Shown here one piece after another: positions 11,601 through 23,704 of a stretch of 64,000 bases of DNA. Positions within the stretch are counted from its first letter, which is position 1. Each line of letters begins with the position of its first letter. This stretch comes from Schistosoma haematobium (lineage: Eukaryota > Platyhelminthes > Trematoda > Strigeidida > Schistosomatidae), in contig NC_067196.1 in the NCBI RefSeq assembly GCF_000699445.3, positions 84,310,364 to 84,374,363 of the forward strand, read 5' to 3'. The notes beneath the pieces were generated by a model. That model had not been told where the DNA came from. It did not search any database and saw nothing but the letters and a program-made list of their open reading frames with translations. The position numbers and the translations under genes were made by a program.

Positions 11601-13050
11601 GAGCTTCGCCTGCTATCCAACAGGACTCGCTGGAGTGGACCTGAGCACCGGCCTGATTATTAAAAACTTCAGTGCCTAAACAAGAAAACTTCACCTGGTC
11701 CGAAAACCATCATTTTAGTCATGCTAAGAAAAGCGGCTTCAGTTTTGGCAAGACCACTTAAAGTAACGGTCTCATATTTGCTAAGCCGAAGTACGCCACC
11801 AGAAAGTCAGAAGCTGGCTAACATCACACCAGTTCTTGAAGAAGGTCTGTGTAGCGAACTGGCTGGCAGCACTTCTCCCCATACCTTCAAAAACTGTGGA
11901 GTCCCTGACATGCAGCGGTTTAAGTGACTACTTGCTGCCCACAAACGTTTTTCACTCTGACAGCACGTTTTCAGGAAGTGTCATTCTTGTATAATTAACC
12001 TACTGACCGAGTTGGACATATGAATAACCATCCATGATCTCAATTGGGAGGTTGATGTCATATACCTAGATTTCTGAAAAGCTTTCTACAGGGCCAATCA
12101 CATATGTCTTATCGATAAGCTCAAACTGTTGGGTATCAAGTCACCATTAATTGATTGACTTAATTCATATCTAAACACTTGACCTTAAAAGGTAAAGGCG
12201 AACTTAACTGTTTGGCCGGATACGGAATATTTAGGTGGGCTCCTCCACGGTTCAATGCTAAAACCTCTACTTTTCCTAATTTACATAAACGACCTTCCTC
12301 AACAAGTATCGAAAGATTTATCACTTCGCAGGCGATGTGAAACTCTCGAGAGAAGCTTGAAACCAAGATGATTATCTGGCACTTCACGAAGATTTGACTC
12401 AACTCCAAAGTTATGCGGATAACCACGTTCTTGCCTTTACCACTTCAAAGTAGTCCATATGAGACCTGGTGCGGACCACGAATAAAATGTAGGCGACTCG
12501 TCTCTAGAGGCATCCAAAGTTGAAAAAGATCATGTAGCATTGGTACGCTAAATGCGACAAAAATGCCCTTCCACCGAATCGTGTACTGATAACTTTGAAC
12601 AGTTTGGCATTAGAAATTCCCACCAAATCTTTAGCAGCTTTGTTTGACCGCACTTAGAGTATGGAAATATAGTGCTTCCTCCCTCACCCCAAAAGGATAA
12701 GAATACACTGAAACGTATCCAACGGCGCCTCAACTCACTGAACCTTTACCCATAAGAGTATAGATGTTTTACAGGTGACCTTCTAATGATTGACAGTATC
12801 CTAAATACCCATGGAAACCCTTTTAAATACATAGTTAAGCTTAGTTCCAACACAAATATTAGAGGTAGCACCAAGAAATTGGAGACAACATATCAGAACG
12901 GAATGTAGGCACATCGTTTACTCTTTAAGAGTAGTCAAATGTCGGAATTTGCTACCAGATGAGCCAGTTTAAGCGAATTCCCAGGAGTCCATCAAGAGGA
13001 AATTTGACTATATATCGCCATAATTTACCAGTATGTTTTCTCTTTTATCG
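8690..13050 (+). mobile_element. Old, decayed CR1-type LINE
   Basis: Pieces of both CR1 ORFs occur in order on the plus strand, broken by many stops and shifts. Near 8715-8830 is a PHD-like cysteine and histidine segment (CKRPRCRFS...HCDKCNG.FHE), as in CR1 ORF1. At 10640-10750 the endonuclease start reads SLLNKMDRLRGLC...IRLPETW (catalytic Glu). Near 12050-12130 is the RT segment DVIYLDF.KAF, and at 12160-12330 the LKPLLFLIYINDLPQQV block. At 12660-13010 is the C-terminal part ending RVVKCRNLLPDE with a final hydrophobic block. No intact frame survives. This is much older than the SR2-like copies. Confidence 0.8.
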
Positions 13051-13319
13051 TTAAACATACCTTGATTCCTTCTTGGATGCATCAGTGATCCACTCATAAA
13101 TGATACTGAAGCCAGTTTAGCGAAAGCTTCCTCTATTCCATCCAGAACCGTTTGGACCATTTGGGGAGATATCGCAAGAGGAATGGTCATTTAATAGTTA
13201 TAAAAATGGAATACGAAGTATATAACTGGAGAAAACAAATAAAGCACGATGTGGAGACTGTGACATGAAGGATGCTAACTACAGAGGTTATTAGACAGTA
13301 AGTCGGTCATTTATTCACA

Positions 13320-14650
13320 ATGTCATATACCGGACGGCCCATCTTTACGTGTAACTCCGCCTGTAGCTGTTCTAGATTTACTGCCGGTCCCAAGCCTGAG
13401 TAAAGGAACAGGGTTGGGAATGTGACCGGCAACTCCATCTCATACAAAACAATCTTGCTTAAACCGCTAACCAGAAAAGATGGTTTAAACCATTTATACT
13501 CTGCCCTCCGAATCGAAGGATCTTCATTCAAAAGAATTATGACGCCTCATGATGAAAGTCAAGATTCTTCCCTTTTAACAACCACAGCAACAATTTTTAT
13601 AGATACGTGGAATGTCTGGACAGTGAGAAACTGGGAGGATCAGTCAAACAGGTGCAGAAATGGGAGATACAACTTGGTGGTTCTCGGGATAAGTAAAACC
13701 CACTAAATCCAAGTTAAACGGAAAAGGACAGATTCGGAACAGATACTGCTGTATTCTGGTTATGAAGAAGAAAATGCTCCACACACATAAGAAGTCGCAT
13801 TGATGCAATCCAAAGAAGCATGAAAAACAATTACGAGATGGAAATCTCGTGGACTCAGGATCACCAAAGCATTCTTCAAAAAAAGAACGAGGGAATTACA
13901 ATGTATGTTTCCCAATGTTTTACATGTATCCATGATAGCAATGACAACGTTAAATATGAGTTTTATGAGAGGCTGCAACCGATCATAGCGAAGTGCTTAG
14001 GAAACGGCCTAAAAATCCTCATAGGATATCTAAACATCAAAGTCGGAATGGACAACACCGAGTATCAACTACCATAGGATGACATGGACTGGGAGAAAGA
14101 CACAAAAAGGGGGAGATTTGCAAATCTACGTACATTCAGTAAACTAGTTATAGGTAGCACAATATTCCCACACAAATGCACATACAAAGCTACATGAATC
14201 TCAGTGGACTATACCACAGAGAACTTGATAGATCATATTTACATCACTAAAAACATCACAAGATCGATGGAAGACGTGAGAATCAGGAGGAGCTGACATA
14301 GCTTTAGATCACAATCTGGTTGTGGCCAAGACAAAAATGAAGCTGAAGAATCATTGGAAAACTAGACAGACGGCATTACAGAGGTTCAGTACAGCCTTCC
14401 TTCGACATATTAACAAACTCAACGAATTCAAGATAACTTTCAACAACAAGTTCCAAGCCTCACAGGACCTACTGAAGGAAGAATAAACTACTATGGGTGG
14501 CAGCTGGAAAGGCATCGAAGAAACACTAACTTCGGTTAACTAATACAGGTCAAAACAATCTGTGTTGCTGAACCGATTGAAAAATTCAACAGACGTCCAA
14601 ATTCTAGATCAGCAGACTGGATTGCGTAAAGTTCGATCATTCAAGATTGT
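13320..14650 (+). mobile_element. Second RTE-type LINE family, 5' and endonuclease region, decayed
   Basis: After a leader with CCGGTCCCAAGCCTGAG-like sequence (also found at 46139-46290), the plus strand encodes a degraded AP-endonuclease: DTWNVWTVRNW (metal-binding Asn), LVVLGISKTH (catalytic Glu position now Lys), then GNGLKILIGYLNIKVGMDN (normally GD.N) and a later DHNLVVAK near the end. Several stops interrupt it. The RT part is missing. The 3' end of what looks like the same family is at 22640-23015. Confidence 0.75.
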
Positions 14651-15650
14651 AAAATATCAATACATAACCTGATGGAATATCTAAAAAGATAACACCAAGG
14701 TAATGAAGTTTTTCATAATAGTTCCAATAGGCTGATTATGACTTAACTCCCATACACAAAGAGTTTAGTTTGATTACCTTGAGTAACTTATTGTAAGTAT
14801 ATGTCACATTCCTTAAATCATCAAACTGATTCAATGTAATGATTACTCAATGTAGTATTTGTTTTCTTGTATGATATACGATATTCTTGTATTCCATTGC
14901 CATGAACTATGCTCAGTATGTGACTTGTTATGATTTAAAGTATTCTTCATATATGTGGTGTCATCCTAATTATTAATCAAAATGGGTGTACAATCAATAT
15001 ATAAATGAGTGTATTTTCGACTAGAATCGTCGTCGTCATCGTGTTATGGGGTTAATAAATCTTCAGTTATATCAGTCTTCGTGTTCTTGCTTTCGCGTCG
15101 TGGGAATTGCAGAGGTCCCTCGTTTCGACTAGATACAACAAGTAGCATTCGAACGACAAGACATATCAGTGGCGATGGGATAAAAGAAGTAGCATTAAAA
15201 GAACCAAGACAATCAGCATTCAACTGACAAGTTATAACAAATACATGAAGAGGGTTTCAGTTTCCGTATAGCCAAGGCTTCAATAAACCTTGTTCGGAAT
15301 GTATTGCTCAAATATATCACATAATTTTGATAACCTTCGTTTTCTCATTGCATTAACGAAATTTATCAATGGGACTAATTATTTTATCAATAACTGTCAA
15401 ATGTATCGCTCTGTCGAAACAAATTCACTTGTTATTTCAATCACTATTTTTATTTTCAATAACTGGTCAGTAAACGCTAGCTAAATAAAACATTTTCATA
15501 ACTACATTCCATACACAAATTAATTCAGAAGTAAAACATTATCTTAGAAATCACTAAACCATCATAATTTGTTCATGCAATCAAGAAACGTTAACGATAT
15601 ATGAACGCTTTGTATACTGATTATTAATACCTCTAATTAGTGTATTGTAG
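14651..15650. other. Noncoding, no clear feature
   Basis: AT-rich sequence. A slightly GC-richer patch at 15020-15240 might belong to a dispersed repeat but has no recognisable family signature. Confidence 0.35.
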
Positions 15651-16047
15651 TGTCAGTTATTATGTTAAGCCCATATACCTTATTCTAGGTTTCGGACAGC
15701 CCATTCTATTCATCCTACTTGAGTCACATTCTGACCTTTTTATTCGCTTATCAACCTTGACTGTTTTCATATGAGCGCGTAGGTGTGTGTACGTTTCTTA
15801 TCCCGTTACTCATCACATGTCTGTAACTTACTTTTGTGTAACTATAAGTATTGATTAACGCCTGAATAAATGGGAGTTGGCTTACCCACCATCTCCACAC
15901 TGAGTCGTTTCTCTTCTCTCTATTCCATTCGCTTTACATACAAAATATATGTATTCACAAGTCCATTCTCGTTATTCGACTTATTTAATTCCGTTATTGA
16001 CTAACGCGATTTAAGTCGATGATTATATACGAGGATAGGCGATAACA
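15651..16047 (+). repeat. Possible solo LTR
   Basis: A block of about 400 bp begins TGTCAGTTATTATG and ends GGCGATAACA, giving the TG...CA ends of an LTR. It has an AATAAA signal near 15866 inside it and is GC-richer than its surroundings. I find no second LTR in the window and no clear 5-bp target duplication, so the call is weak. The orientation is guessed from the polyadenylation signal. Confidence 0.25.
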
Positions 16048-16671
16048 AACATTTATACGTTCTAAATGGAGTCAGATCCTCGGGCCACTAAAGTGGGGAG
16101 CCCTTTCGACAACATCGTCCGATCTAAACGACGACAAAATAACGGGCCTCCACAGTATCTATTATAAGAATGAACATTGGTCGATTAGCGAAGTTCAGAC
16201 ATGTCTCTTACTAAAATGTATAATTGTGCATTCTGACACGATTTTTAATCATCTTTACTTGATTTCATAAGACGCATAAATTTGTTTTACATTAAAATAT
16301 TAGTAATATATAATGGTTAGTAATGATGTGGCCTTAAGTGACCCTTCTGTTAATCAACAAAGAAATCCGCATCCACACACATGTACATTTGTGTTAACTT
16401 ATCTGCATAAGCTCAAGTGTAATCAGATGGAGTAGAGATAAGGAGCATTGTCTATGTCAGTAACTCGCGCGTTCACTTCATACTTAGAAAATGAACAACA
16501 CAAATTTGATTCTGAAATCGATTACATTGATTGTATAGGCCAACACTGAATAAAATTTAAGAGACAATATCTAAAAAGGTATGTCATCATAATAAAATTC
16601 ATACAAGTAACACAAATAAAAATGAAATTACAGAAATTCACTCTCTTGTGAATTCGGAAGAATAACTCAAC
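16048..16671. other. Noncoding, no recognisable feature
   Basis: AT-rich DNA with no supported gene or repeat. Confidence 0.35.
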
Positions 16672-16770
16672 AAACAATAAAGACCAGATTGCCAGGCGAA
16701 ACGTTGGATTTACTTAAAATTCATTCGCTGAGATTTTACAAATATATTCTTCTTTTTAAACAATAAAGAC
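16672..16770 (+). repeat. 5'-truncated Penelope-like tail flanked by a 13-bp duplication
   Basis: The 13-mer AAACAATAAAGAC occurs at 16672-16684 and again at 16758-16770. The 73 bp between contain GGCGAAACGTTGGATTTA and TTCGCTGAGATTTTACAAATAT, which resemble the 33943-34050 repeat. It therefore looks like a short 5'-truncated insert with target duplication. The GAAACGTT segment is the 3' half of a hammerhead-like core; the CUGANGA half is missing. Confidence 0.55.
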
Positions 16771-18849
16771 GTTCACTTCATTACTTATTAACATTCGACA
16801 ATCACAACTTCAAATGTGTGAGGTGGAATGGTAATGAGCCTCGGACACTTGTTTCGTGCTATTTAGGATATATCGCTGTAGAGTTTCTACAATGGTGACG
16901 GAACACATGATACTGAGATGACTCGAGCTCCTGTCACTTGTTGAGAAGTCGGAGATATTATTTGGCAACTTAGTTCAGGAGTGATTTACTGTAGGACTAA
17001 GATATCTACAGTAATTGATCACTGAGTAATATTCAATTTAATGTTTGTTTCGTGCGAAATGGATATGCAGTTCCATCTTTCCAATCTTAGTCGTTATATT
17101 CAACTGGAAGACGAAAATGTAAAATACATTCTTCACCTTCGTAACAACCAATAAAGCATCGTATATTGATTGAAATCACTCCCGCTCCCAAGATATTATT
17201 ATTAATATTATTCAATCAATTGCTTCATATAACCGTGTATTTGCAGAATCCCTGACTTAGTGTTTAATCCGATTCGACATTTTTACGCGGTCTGAATTAT
17301 TAGAAATCTGTTTACAATTTGCTCAAGTGTGTTCCACTTCGTTTTAAGTAGCGACACAGACTGCAATTTTTGTGGAGATTGTTCTTCGATAAATTCTGCA
17401 CAGTTTTCTCCAAGTAAACATTTCAAAAACATTTTCATTCATTATAACCAGTATCAGCGCCATTTATTTTTCCAATAACAGTCAAATTTCAAACAATTCG
17501 TCTCCAATTACACTCAAGTAAAATGTATACAATGAAAATATGAGGGTGTTCAGTTTGAAGATAGTTTGCATTATGAACTGAATTTAGTTAGAGAAACGGT
17601 GTGAGCTAGGAAGATGTGGACATCTCATTCGTCCTTGAAGCTAACAGAGATTATTTGCATGTTGTATTGGTTGTGGTAATTCTAATTCGCAAACAGATCT
17701 ACTAACGAACTAACGTCAGCTGAGAACTTTTAGCAGACGTGTGAAACTTGAAGGATATTTCATAGCAATAAAAAATCGTTTCAATGAGTACCTACGATTC
17801 CTCACTCTCAGACACAGAATGTTCGACCTTCATGTTGAAACGATGCTCCACATTCCCAATTTCAGTCAATTAACAACTCAGTTACCTGGCATCTTCATTT
17901 GTGTGGTGAATCATGAAGGTTCTTATGTAGCTTCGCAAAATGATCCTAAGTGCATAAAACTAGGAGCTCTGTTGTGTTGTAAGGTAGTGGTTGGACGTAG
18001 CTGACAAGAATTTCTGGATCTAGGTTTTGCACAATTTGACACACGTCAGTAAGATGTAACTGCAGTTATAAAGGAAATGATATTTCCTGACAGATTTGAT
18101 CCTGTATCACCCTGTTTCTTAATCAGGAACCTTTCCATTACAGACTGATCAATGGAATTTGATCAGCAATAAGAGGTGTCTGACATATGGCATTGGTGAT
18201 CAGTGAAATGTAAGAAGTAGGAATATAACTGCCACACTGTAAGTTTACATTTTTATTATTGAAGGAAGCTCATACTGAACTGATATAAAAACAGTGACAT
18301 GAAATCATGTCAGCTTTCATCACTTTAATGATCTATACCGATTTATTCGAATTTCCTCTCAATTCCATCTACATTTCACTACCAAGTAAAATCCACAGTT
18401 AATCCACTCATAATCTGTCCTATAAAGGAAACTATTTTGACTTATTACACTCAATACGTAAGTTGTAACTGTTCAATTGTCTCGCGTTGAATTATTTGAT
18501 AAAATTCAAAAAATTTCATCCCAAAATCATAATACATAAACCAGAACATGTAACTGATTTTAGTTGTGATCATCATCGGTTCATAATCTTAATCGACATA
18601 TGGAGCCTTTGCACATATATTGAGTAATACATACCTTAATGAATTTGAATAAATCCTAGGAAAAGTAATTCTTTATCATTTCCTTATTAATTTAGTGATT
18701 CCATCATGTTATTTAATTCTATTCCATGTTCAGCCAATCTTTTCTCTTTGCATAAGTGTCTAATATATTCATGTAAATGTTTGAAGGTAGGTTACTAAAA
18801 TGAAAGTCTATTGATAGTTTAAGGTCATTTAATTTTCACTTGTTAATAA
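16771..18849. other. Noncoding, no supported feature
   Basis: AT-rich. The 87-codon frame at 17741-18004 starts at a GTG, has no recognised domain or splice context, and is not called a gene. Confidence 0.35.
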
Positions 18850-18863
18850 TATAAATATATAAG
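18850..18863 (+). promoter_or_regulatory. Possible TATA-like element of the dynein light chain gene
   Basis: TATAAATATATAAG lies about 60-70 bp upstream of the ATG at 18924. In AT-rich DNA such matches are common, so this is only suggestive. Confidence 0.25.
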
Positions 18864-18923
18864 TTTCCAAACTCTGTTCATTTTATTTAAGAGCACAATT
18901 TGTATATTCTTCATTCTATCATC

Positions 18924-19811
18924 ATGGAAAGATTAACAGCTACGATTATAAGCGCTGATATGCATGAAGATATACAACAAAAAGCTGTTGAAACAACTGT
19001 TACTGCAATAGAGAAATACACTGTTGAAAAAGATATTGCAGCTTATATTAAAATGGAATTTGATAAATATTATCATCCAACTTGGCATTGTATTGTAGGT
19101 AAACACTTTGGAAGGTATGTACAATGATAGTATTTTAATAACTTTCATTATTTTTTTATGATGTATATATACATTGAAATGTTGAATGGCTTTATTTAAG
19201 ATTTTCAAATGATGAAATGTTAAACCTTGATCATTTGATCTTACATATCACATATTCAGTTGTTCATTTAGAAAGTATGAAATTCTAGGAAATCATTGTG
19301 GATTGATTAAATATTATTACTGATTAACAAGTTAGTAATATGAACAATAACAAATAATCTGAAGTTAATACAAATAGAATTCAAAACATGTAATCTATTG
19401 TTTTTAGAGACAGGTATCTACCTCATTAGAATGGAAGATGGTCGCGCGATTTCGTGGATTGTTTGACGTTAGACATTAACACCATTAGATGCCGGCGCAG
19501 TGATCCAGTAGGTTAAGCGTTCGCGCGTGAGACTGAGGGACCTGGGTTCGAATCCCGCGAGCGGGACCGTCGATGCGTACTACTAAGGAGTCCCACGATA
19601 GGAAGAAGCAGCCGTCCAGTGCTTCCAGGTTCTCAGTGTTGGTTTAACATCAATCGGTTCATGATCTCAACCAAAAATTTGATAATCTCCACAACCCCTA
19701 TACTGATGTCTATTGTTTTTCTTTATTTTCAGTTATGTAACACATGAATTAAACTGTTTCATTTATTTCTATGTTAAAGATGTGGCAATACTCCTTTATA
19801 AATGTGGTTAA
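18924..19811 (+). CDS. Dynein light chain, LC8 type (complete, two exons)
   Basis: Exon 1 is 18924-19114 (ends GGAAG before GTATGT). Exon 2 is 19733-19811 (after TTATTTTCAG), ending TAA. The joined protein is 89 residues, the usual LC8 size. It has [20 protein letters not shown], then [15 protein letters not shown], then [17 protein letters not shown] at the end. This order of two helices followed by the strands that form the dimer groove is the LC8 fold. LC8 proteins are dimeric hubs on dynein and other partners; in schistosomes related proteins sit in the tegument (family knowledge). The intron splits the Ser codon of the FGS motif (phase 2) and holds a sense hammerhead SINE. Two paralogous first exons lie at 29536 and 46349. 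Confidence 0.93.
19408..19712 (+). mobile_element. tRNA-derived hammerhead SINE, intronic copy (H1)
   Basis: This starts with a GAGACAGGTATCTACCTCA head, followed by a tRNA-like part. Box A lies near GCAGTGATCCAGTAGG and box B is GGTTCGAATCC at 19546. A hammerhead-like block and the family tail TCATGATCTCAACCAAAAA come next. It lies in sense in the light chain intron. The ribozyme block 19577-19622 has the right 46-nt length, but the core reads CTAAGGAG (G5 to A) and GAAA has become GAAG, so it should be inactive. Confidence 0.85.
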
Positions 19812-19866
19812 TATTTCAGTGTCACTAATCGATGAACCAGAATTTTACCCAATTATTCTCATGTTC

Positions 19867-19872
19867 AATAAA
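19867..19872 (+). terminator. Polyadenylation signal of the dynein light chain gene
   Basis: AATAAA lies 56 nt after the TAA stop, a normal position for an animal mRNA 3' end signal. Confidence 0.6.
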
Positions 19873-21124
19873 TCAAATCATTTTGATAAAGGATCACTTT
19901 GTTTTTATTATTATTAATTCTAAGTAGTTCTATAAACAAAAGAATACTACAATTACAAAACAGTGTATGCAGTTCTTATTAAGTTAAATCAGTGCAAACT
20001 ACATTTCGGATATAGACGCTTATTTGATGTCGAATTGCCTCGTAGATATAATATGTTAGTCAAATACAGTTGATCTCTAATCTGTTCTGTTAACTCGTAG
20101 AGGCTGGCTACTGTTTTCATTCAATAGGTAATTGGATCATTATGCCATTTTAAGGCTCATATTTTCTGTACAAGAACTCCATTGATTGCATCCATTATTC
20201 AACTAGTTTCTTTGCGAATAATACAGTTTATTATTATTTGAATGAATTTACGCGGAACTCAGTAGTATGTTTATGTGGATGAAATAATTTCTCGGATCAG
20301 TGTCTAGTAGTATAAATTCAGTGTGGATTACTTTCCTCATATATAAATAATGCGAATTATTCTCATGCGTATTTGGAAGTTGAATAACGTTTTTCTTATT
20401 AGTTTGTGAGTGAAGCTGTTTAGTTCTTTAAAAGAACTGATTAAAAGATGTCTCTGTTGTTTGACTTCCTCTAAATTTTGAGTCGTCAATGGACCTTGAA
20501 AACTAATATTTCTTTGGCTTAGTTATGTGAACTGGAACAATTATATCACTTGTGTTGTAGGATTGACCTTAAGCATTAATGAAATGATCTGATGTCTATC
20601 GGTCTGCCAATCTCAAGTCTTCCTTTTTTCACTCTCACTTTAATCAAAAAACATTGTGACAGATGAGCTTCTATCATTATCTTCAGGAAAGCGTGAGTTT
20701 ATATGCAATTATTATTGTATCACAACACGACGTGAATGGGAATCCATAATTTATTCATAGATGAACCAAAAGTATCAGAGAACATAGGAAACGAAGAATA
20801 ATTGTTTAGCAATAGCTAGGCAATTGTATAATGTTCCGTGATCATAAAACAGTTAAACAGAAGCTTACAATATGAGGAATATGGAAGTATACTAAACGAA
20901 GTTTTCATAATAATACAATTCCAATGGATGCATCAATGATCCATAAAATCGATCCGAAGTGATCGCTTCCTCAACATTTGTTCTGTTGAAATAGTGAGTA
21001 ATAATCCTCTTGATAAATGGTGCGCAACTGATCTATTAAATTATTATTTTGAATAGCTATAATCCAATTAGTTCAACGTATGAGAAAATTGTAATTTGAG
21101 AATAAAATTTCCATAGCACTTGTA
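19873..21124. other. Noncoding, no recognisable feature
   Basis: AT-rich DNA downstream of the light chain gene. No gene or repeat that I can support. Confidence 0.35.
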
Positions 21125-21335
21125 AGCGTACTTACTCACTCACATACACCTGTTCAGTCTGATGGAGCATATGGCATTGACCAAGAATCTCCAACCTACT
21201 CTGTCCTGGACTCTTCTTTCTACTTACTCCCAAGTGCTGCTCATTCTTTCGACGTCTGCCTCTAACTGCCGACGCAATTTATATTCTGGTCTTTCCCTTT
21301 TCCGTTGAATTCGAGGATTCAAAGATAAGGCAATA
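21125..21335 (-). mobile_element. 3' end fragment of the second RTE-type LINE family
   Basis: On the minus strand it encodes a degraded LNPRIQRKRERPEYKLRRQLEAD...QDRVGWRFLV segment, parallel to the C-terminal part at 22640-23015. It ends in a TGAGTGAGTAAG-like tail. Confidence 0.6.
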
Positions 21336-22639
21336 ACATTCTGCAACAGTAACCCTTTTAATTGACATAAAGAACCATCAGTTGTTTACTGGTTAGACAA
21401 GTATATTTTGTCAGAATACTTGTTACTTTCTTATGAATATAAGGGTCAAGTTTGTTGAGTTTGACGCCGATGAATTCGGCTAGTTGCAAAACATTTACAA
21501 GAAAAACTGACTTAGAAATTGGTGGGTTCCGGTCGATGATTTAACAAGTATTGTTCGTATATACTTGATGTCCAATTATAATGATATACAGTTTTCTTAC
21601 CTGACAAGCAATAAACAGAGGAGGATAATTTCTCGTTTCATTTAGCTGGACTTAACAATTCAGTGAGCTCGGCAAACTTTTTCTAGTTTCCAAACTTTAA
21701 TTTTCCATCTCTATACTCTTCATGTGCTACAACCTAGATTGAATGGCATTTTTTATATTTGTTGCTACCTTTGACTGCAAATCACAGCTATTTTTGAGAC
21801 GAAATTTCTGTTGTTCGTTATACGAATTTGATGAACACCTGATCTTCCAACTATAAAACATTCTTCCACGAATTATCCTGTGGTGAACAGCTAGACTACA
21901 AGACTGAATGTCATTAGTGGCCACCTAGTTATTTTTCATCTGCTTTTCTATCTGATGGATTGTTTATTTCATGTAGGATATGTTATTATTCTCAATGTGT
22001 TTAAGAATGCTCGATTTCAAATCCATGTTATGCGTGACTACAGATTTCCAGCGGTATAAATGTTGTCTGAACCAACTTTGGTCTGTTTCAGAATATCCAT
22101 TCAGCTTTTATCATGATCATTTGTAACGTTCCTCCAACAGCAAATGTTCGACTTTCTTGGAGGTACTTTGTCTCTTTATATAATATTTCAAACAATGTCT
22201 TTTCGAAACTTGGAGTGAGAAGATGAACAAAGAATTTAAACGGATATCTCAGTATTCTCACCCAGGGCATTTATACTTATTGATGAAAACATTTAATTAA
22301 ATCCTCTGATGACAAAGATATGAAATTTAAGTAATTCGATTATCGAAATAAGAAGTTTCGCATGCGTAACATATACACAAATAACGATGATTACAAATAA
22401 TACTAATGTACAACGTAAAGAATGAACCAGTAATTAAATTATGCTTGTTATTGCTATGCTTAGTCGTTAACTGATTTATAATGGTTCTCATACTTGAGTA
22501 TCTCTGCTTTCATGGCCATTTACAGTAAAACATCTTTAATTAACTATCGATCATAATTCAGAAATACACAAATATATGTCACATGACCTTAACTAAAATT
22601 TATTCCACATTTTTTCCATTACAAATGGCACACTGTAAT
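21336..22639. other. Noncoding, no recognisable feature
   Basis: AT-rich; only short random frames on either strand. Confidence 0.35.
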
Positions 22640-23015
22640 ACAATTCACTATTGTCTACTCAAGATACTCAACATCCATTGGCCGGATACCATCAGCAACA
22701 GCCTTTTGTGGGAGAGAACAAACCAGCTTCCAGCTGAAGAGGAAATTAGGAAAAGACGATGGAAATGGATAGGACATACATTGCGCAAATCACCGAACTG
22801 CATCACGAGGCAAGCCCTGACTTGGAATCCTGAATGGGAGCGGAAAAGAGGAAGGCCAAAGACCACATGACGTCTGGAAATGGAAGCAGATATGGAAAGG
22901 ATGAATAACAACTGGAAAGAGCTGGAAAGGATTGCCCAGGACAAGGTTGGATGGAGAGTGCTAGTGTGCGGCTTATGCTCCTCCACAAGGAGTAACAGAA
23001 GTACGTAAGTAAGTA
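22640..23015 (+). mobile_element. 3' end of the second RTE-type LINE family
   Basis: This is the C-terminal domain of an RTE-type protein in the plus frame: [20 protein letters not shown], then [20 protein letters not shown] and [15 protein letters not shown] stop (TGA at 22868) follows, and the continuation has [16 protein letters not shown]. It ends in a GTAAGTAAGTAA tail. It is 5'-truncated, with no RT catalytic part present. Confidence 0.8.
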
Positions 23016-23559
23016 AAATTAGAAAATTTCACTTACTTCACTGACACATCCCTATATCAAAGTGTACGTGACAAAATATTTATAAAGTTAACATTCAAAT
23101 AAATGACTTTAGATAAAATCCATTTTGACTAAATTACAAATTCATGATTGAAATTTAGCTGATTCAATGTACAGTATAAGTGTTAAGTTCAATATTTGGT
23201 TTATTCTCGAAAATTGCCAAGATATATATCTTCAACCTTAATATTTAAACATATTAATTGTCTTGTAACATTCACAAATATTACCAAACAATTTGTGTGC
23301 ATGAATTGAAAATTAACTTTTATCGGTTGTATGAGGTGATTTCCTTCTCTATGGTTTTGTATGCTTCATAGATCAGTAAAATATAGGTCATGTTCTCACA
23401 TTCTATTCTGTGAAATTCGAATTATTTTCACTCCATTTAGTTTAAGTGTAATGGTTACTATTCTATAGTTTGAAGCTAAAATAAGATCCAAATTAGATTT
23501 TAAATGAAGGTATACTGATTACATGCGAAATAGTATTTAAATAGTTAAACTGATAGGTT
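23016..23559. other. Noncoding, no recognisable feature
   Basis: AT-rich DNA without supported features. Confidence 0.35.
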
Positions 23560-23690
23560 TTTGATTGAGATCATGAACCGATTGATGTCAGACCAACATT
23601 GAAAACCTGTGAGCACTGGACGGCCGTTTCGTCCTATTGTGGGACTCTTCAGCAGTGCACATCCACGATCACATCCACAGAATTCGTTGA
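23560..23690 (-). mobile_element. Hammerhead SINE, truncated (H2)
   Basis: This is the minus-strand 3' half of the SINE: ribozyme block then tail (GTTTTTGATTGAGATCATGA on plus). The tRNA-like part is missing. It faces copy H3 (23705 onward) in inverted orientation. Confidence 0.85.
23613..23658 (-). ncRNA. Hammerhead ribozyme motif, apparently intact
   Basis: Read on minus: GCACTG (helix I 5' arm), CTGAAGAG (core CUGANGA plus G), TCCCACAATAGGAC (helix II and loop, GUCC/GGAC), GAAA, CGGCCGTC (helix III ending in the GUC cleavage site), CAGTGC (helix I 3' arm, perfect complement of GCACTG). All universally conserved hammerhead bases are present. Predicted cleavage is between 23619 and 23618. 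Helix III (ACGGCCGT) is self-complementary and very short within one molecule, as in the Sm-alpha ribozyme, which acts better as a dimer. Activity is inferred, not shown. Confidence 0.85.
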
Positions 23691-23704
23691 GGTTAAATAT
23701 TAAC

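Noticed and set aside
15651..16047. Complete LTR retrotransposon
   Set aside because: Only one LTR-like block, with no gag or pol sequence and no target duplication; kept only as a weak solo-LTR call.
17741..18004. 87-codon plus ORF
   Set aside because: Starts at a non-ATG codon, no domain, no splice or polyadenylation context; expected by chance.
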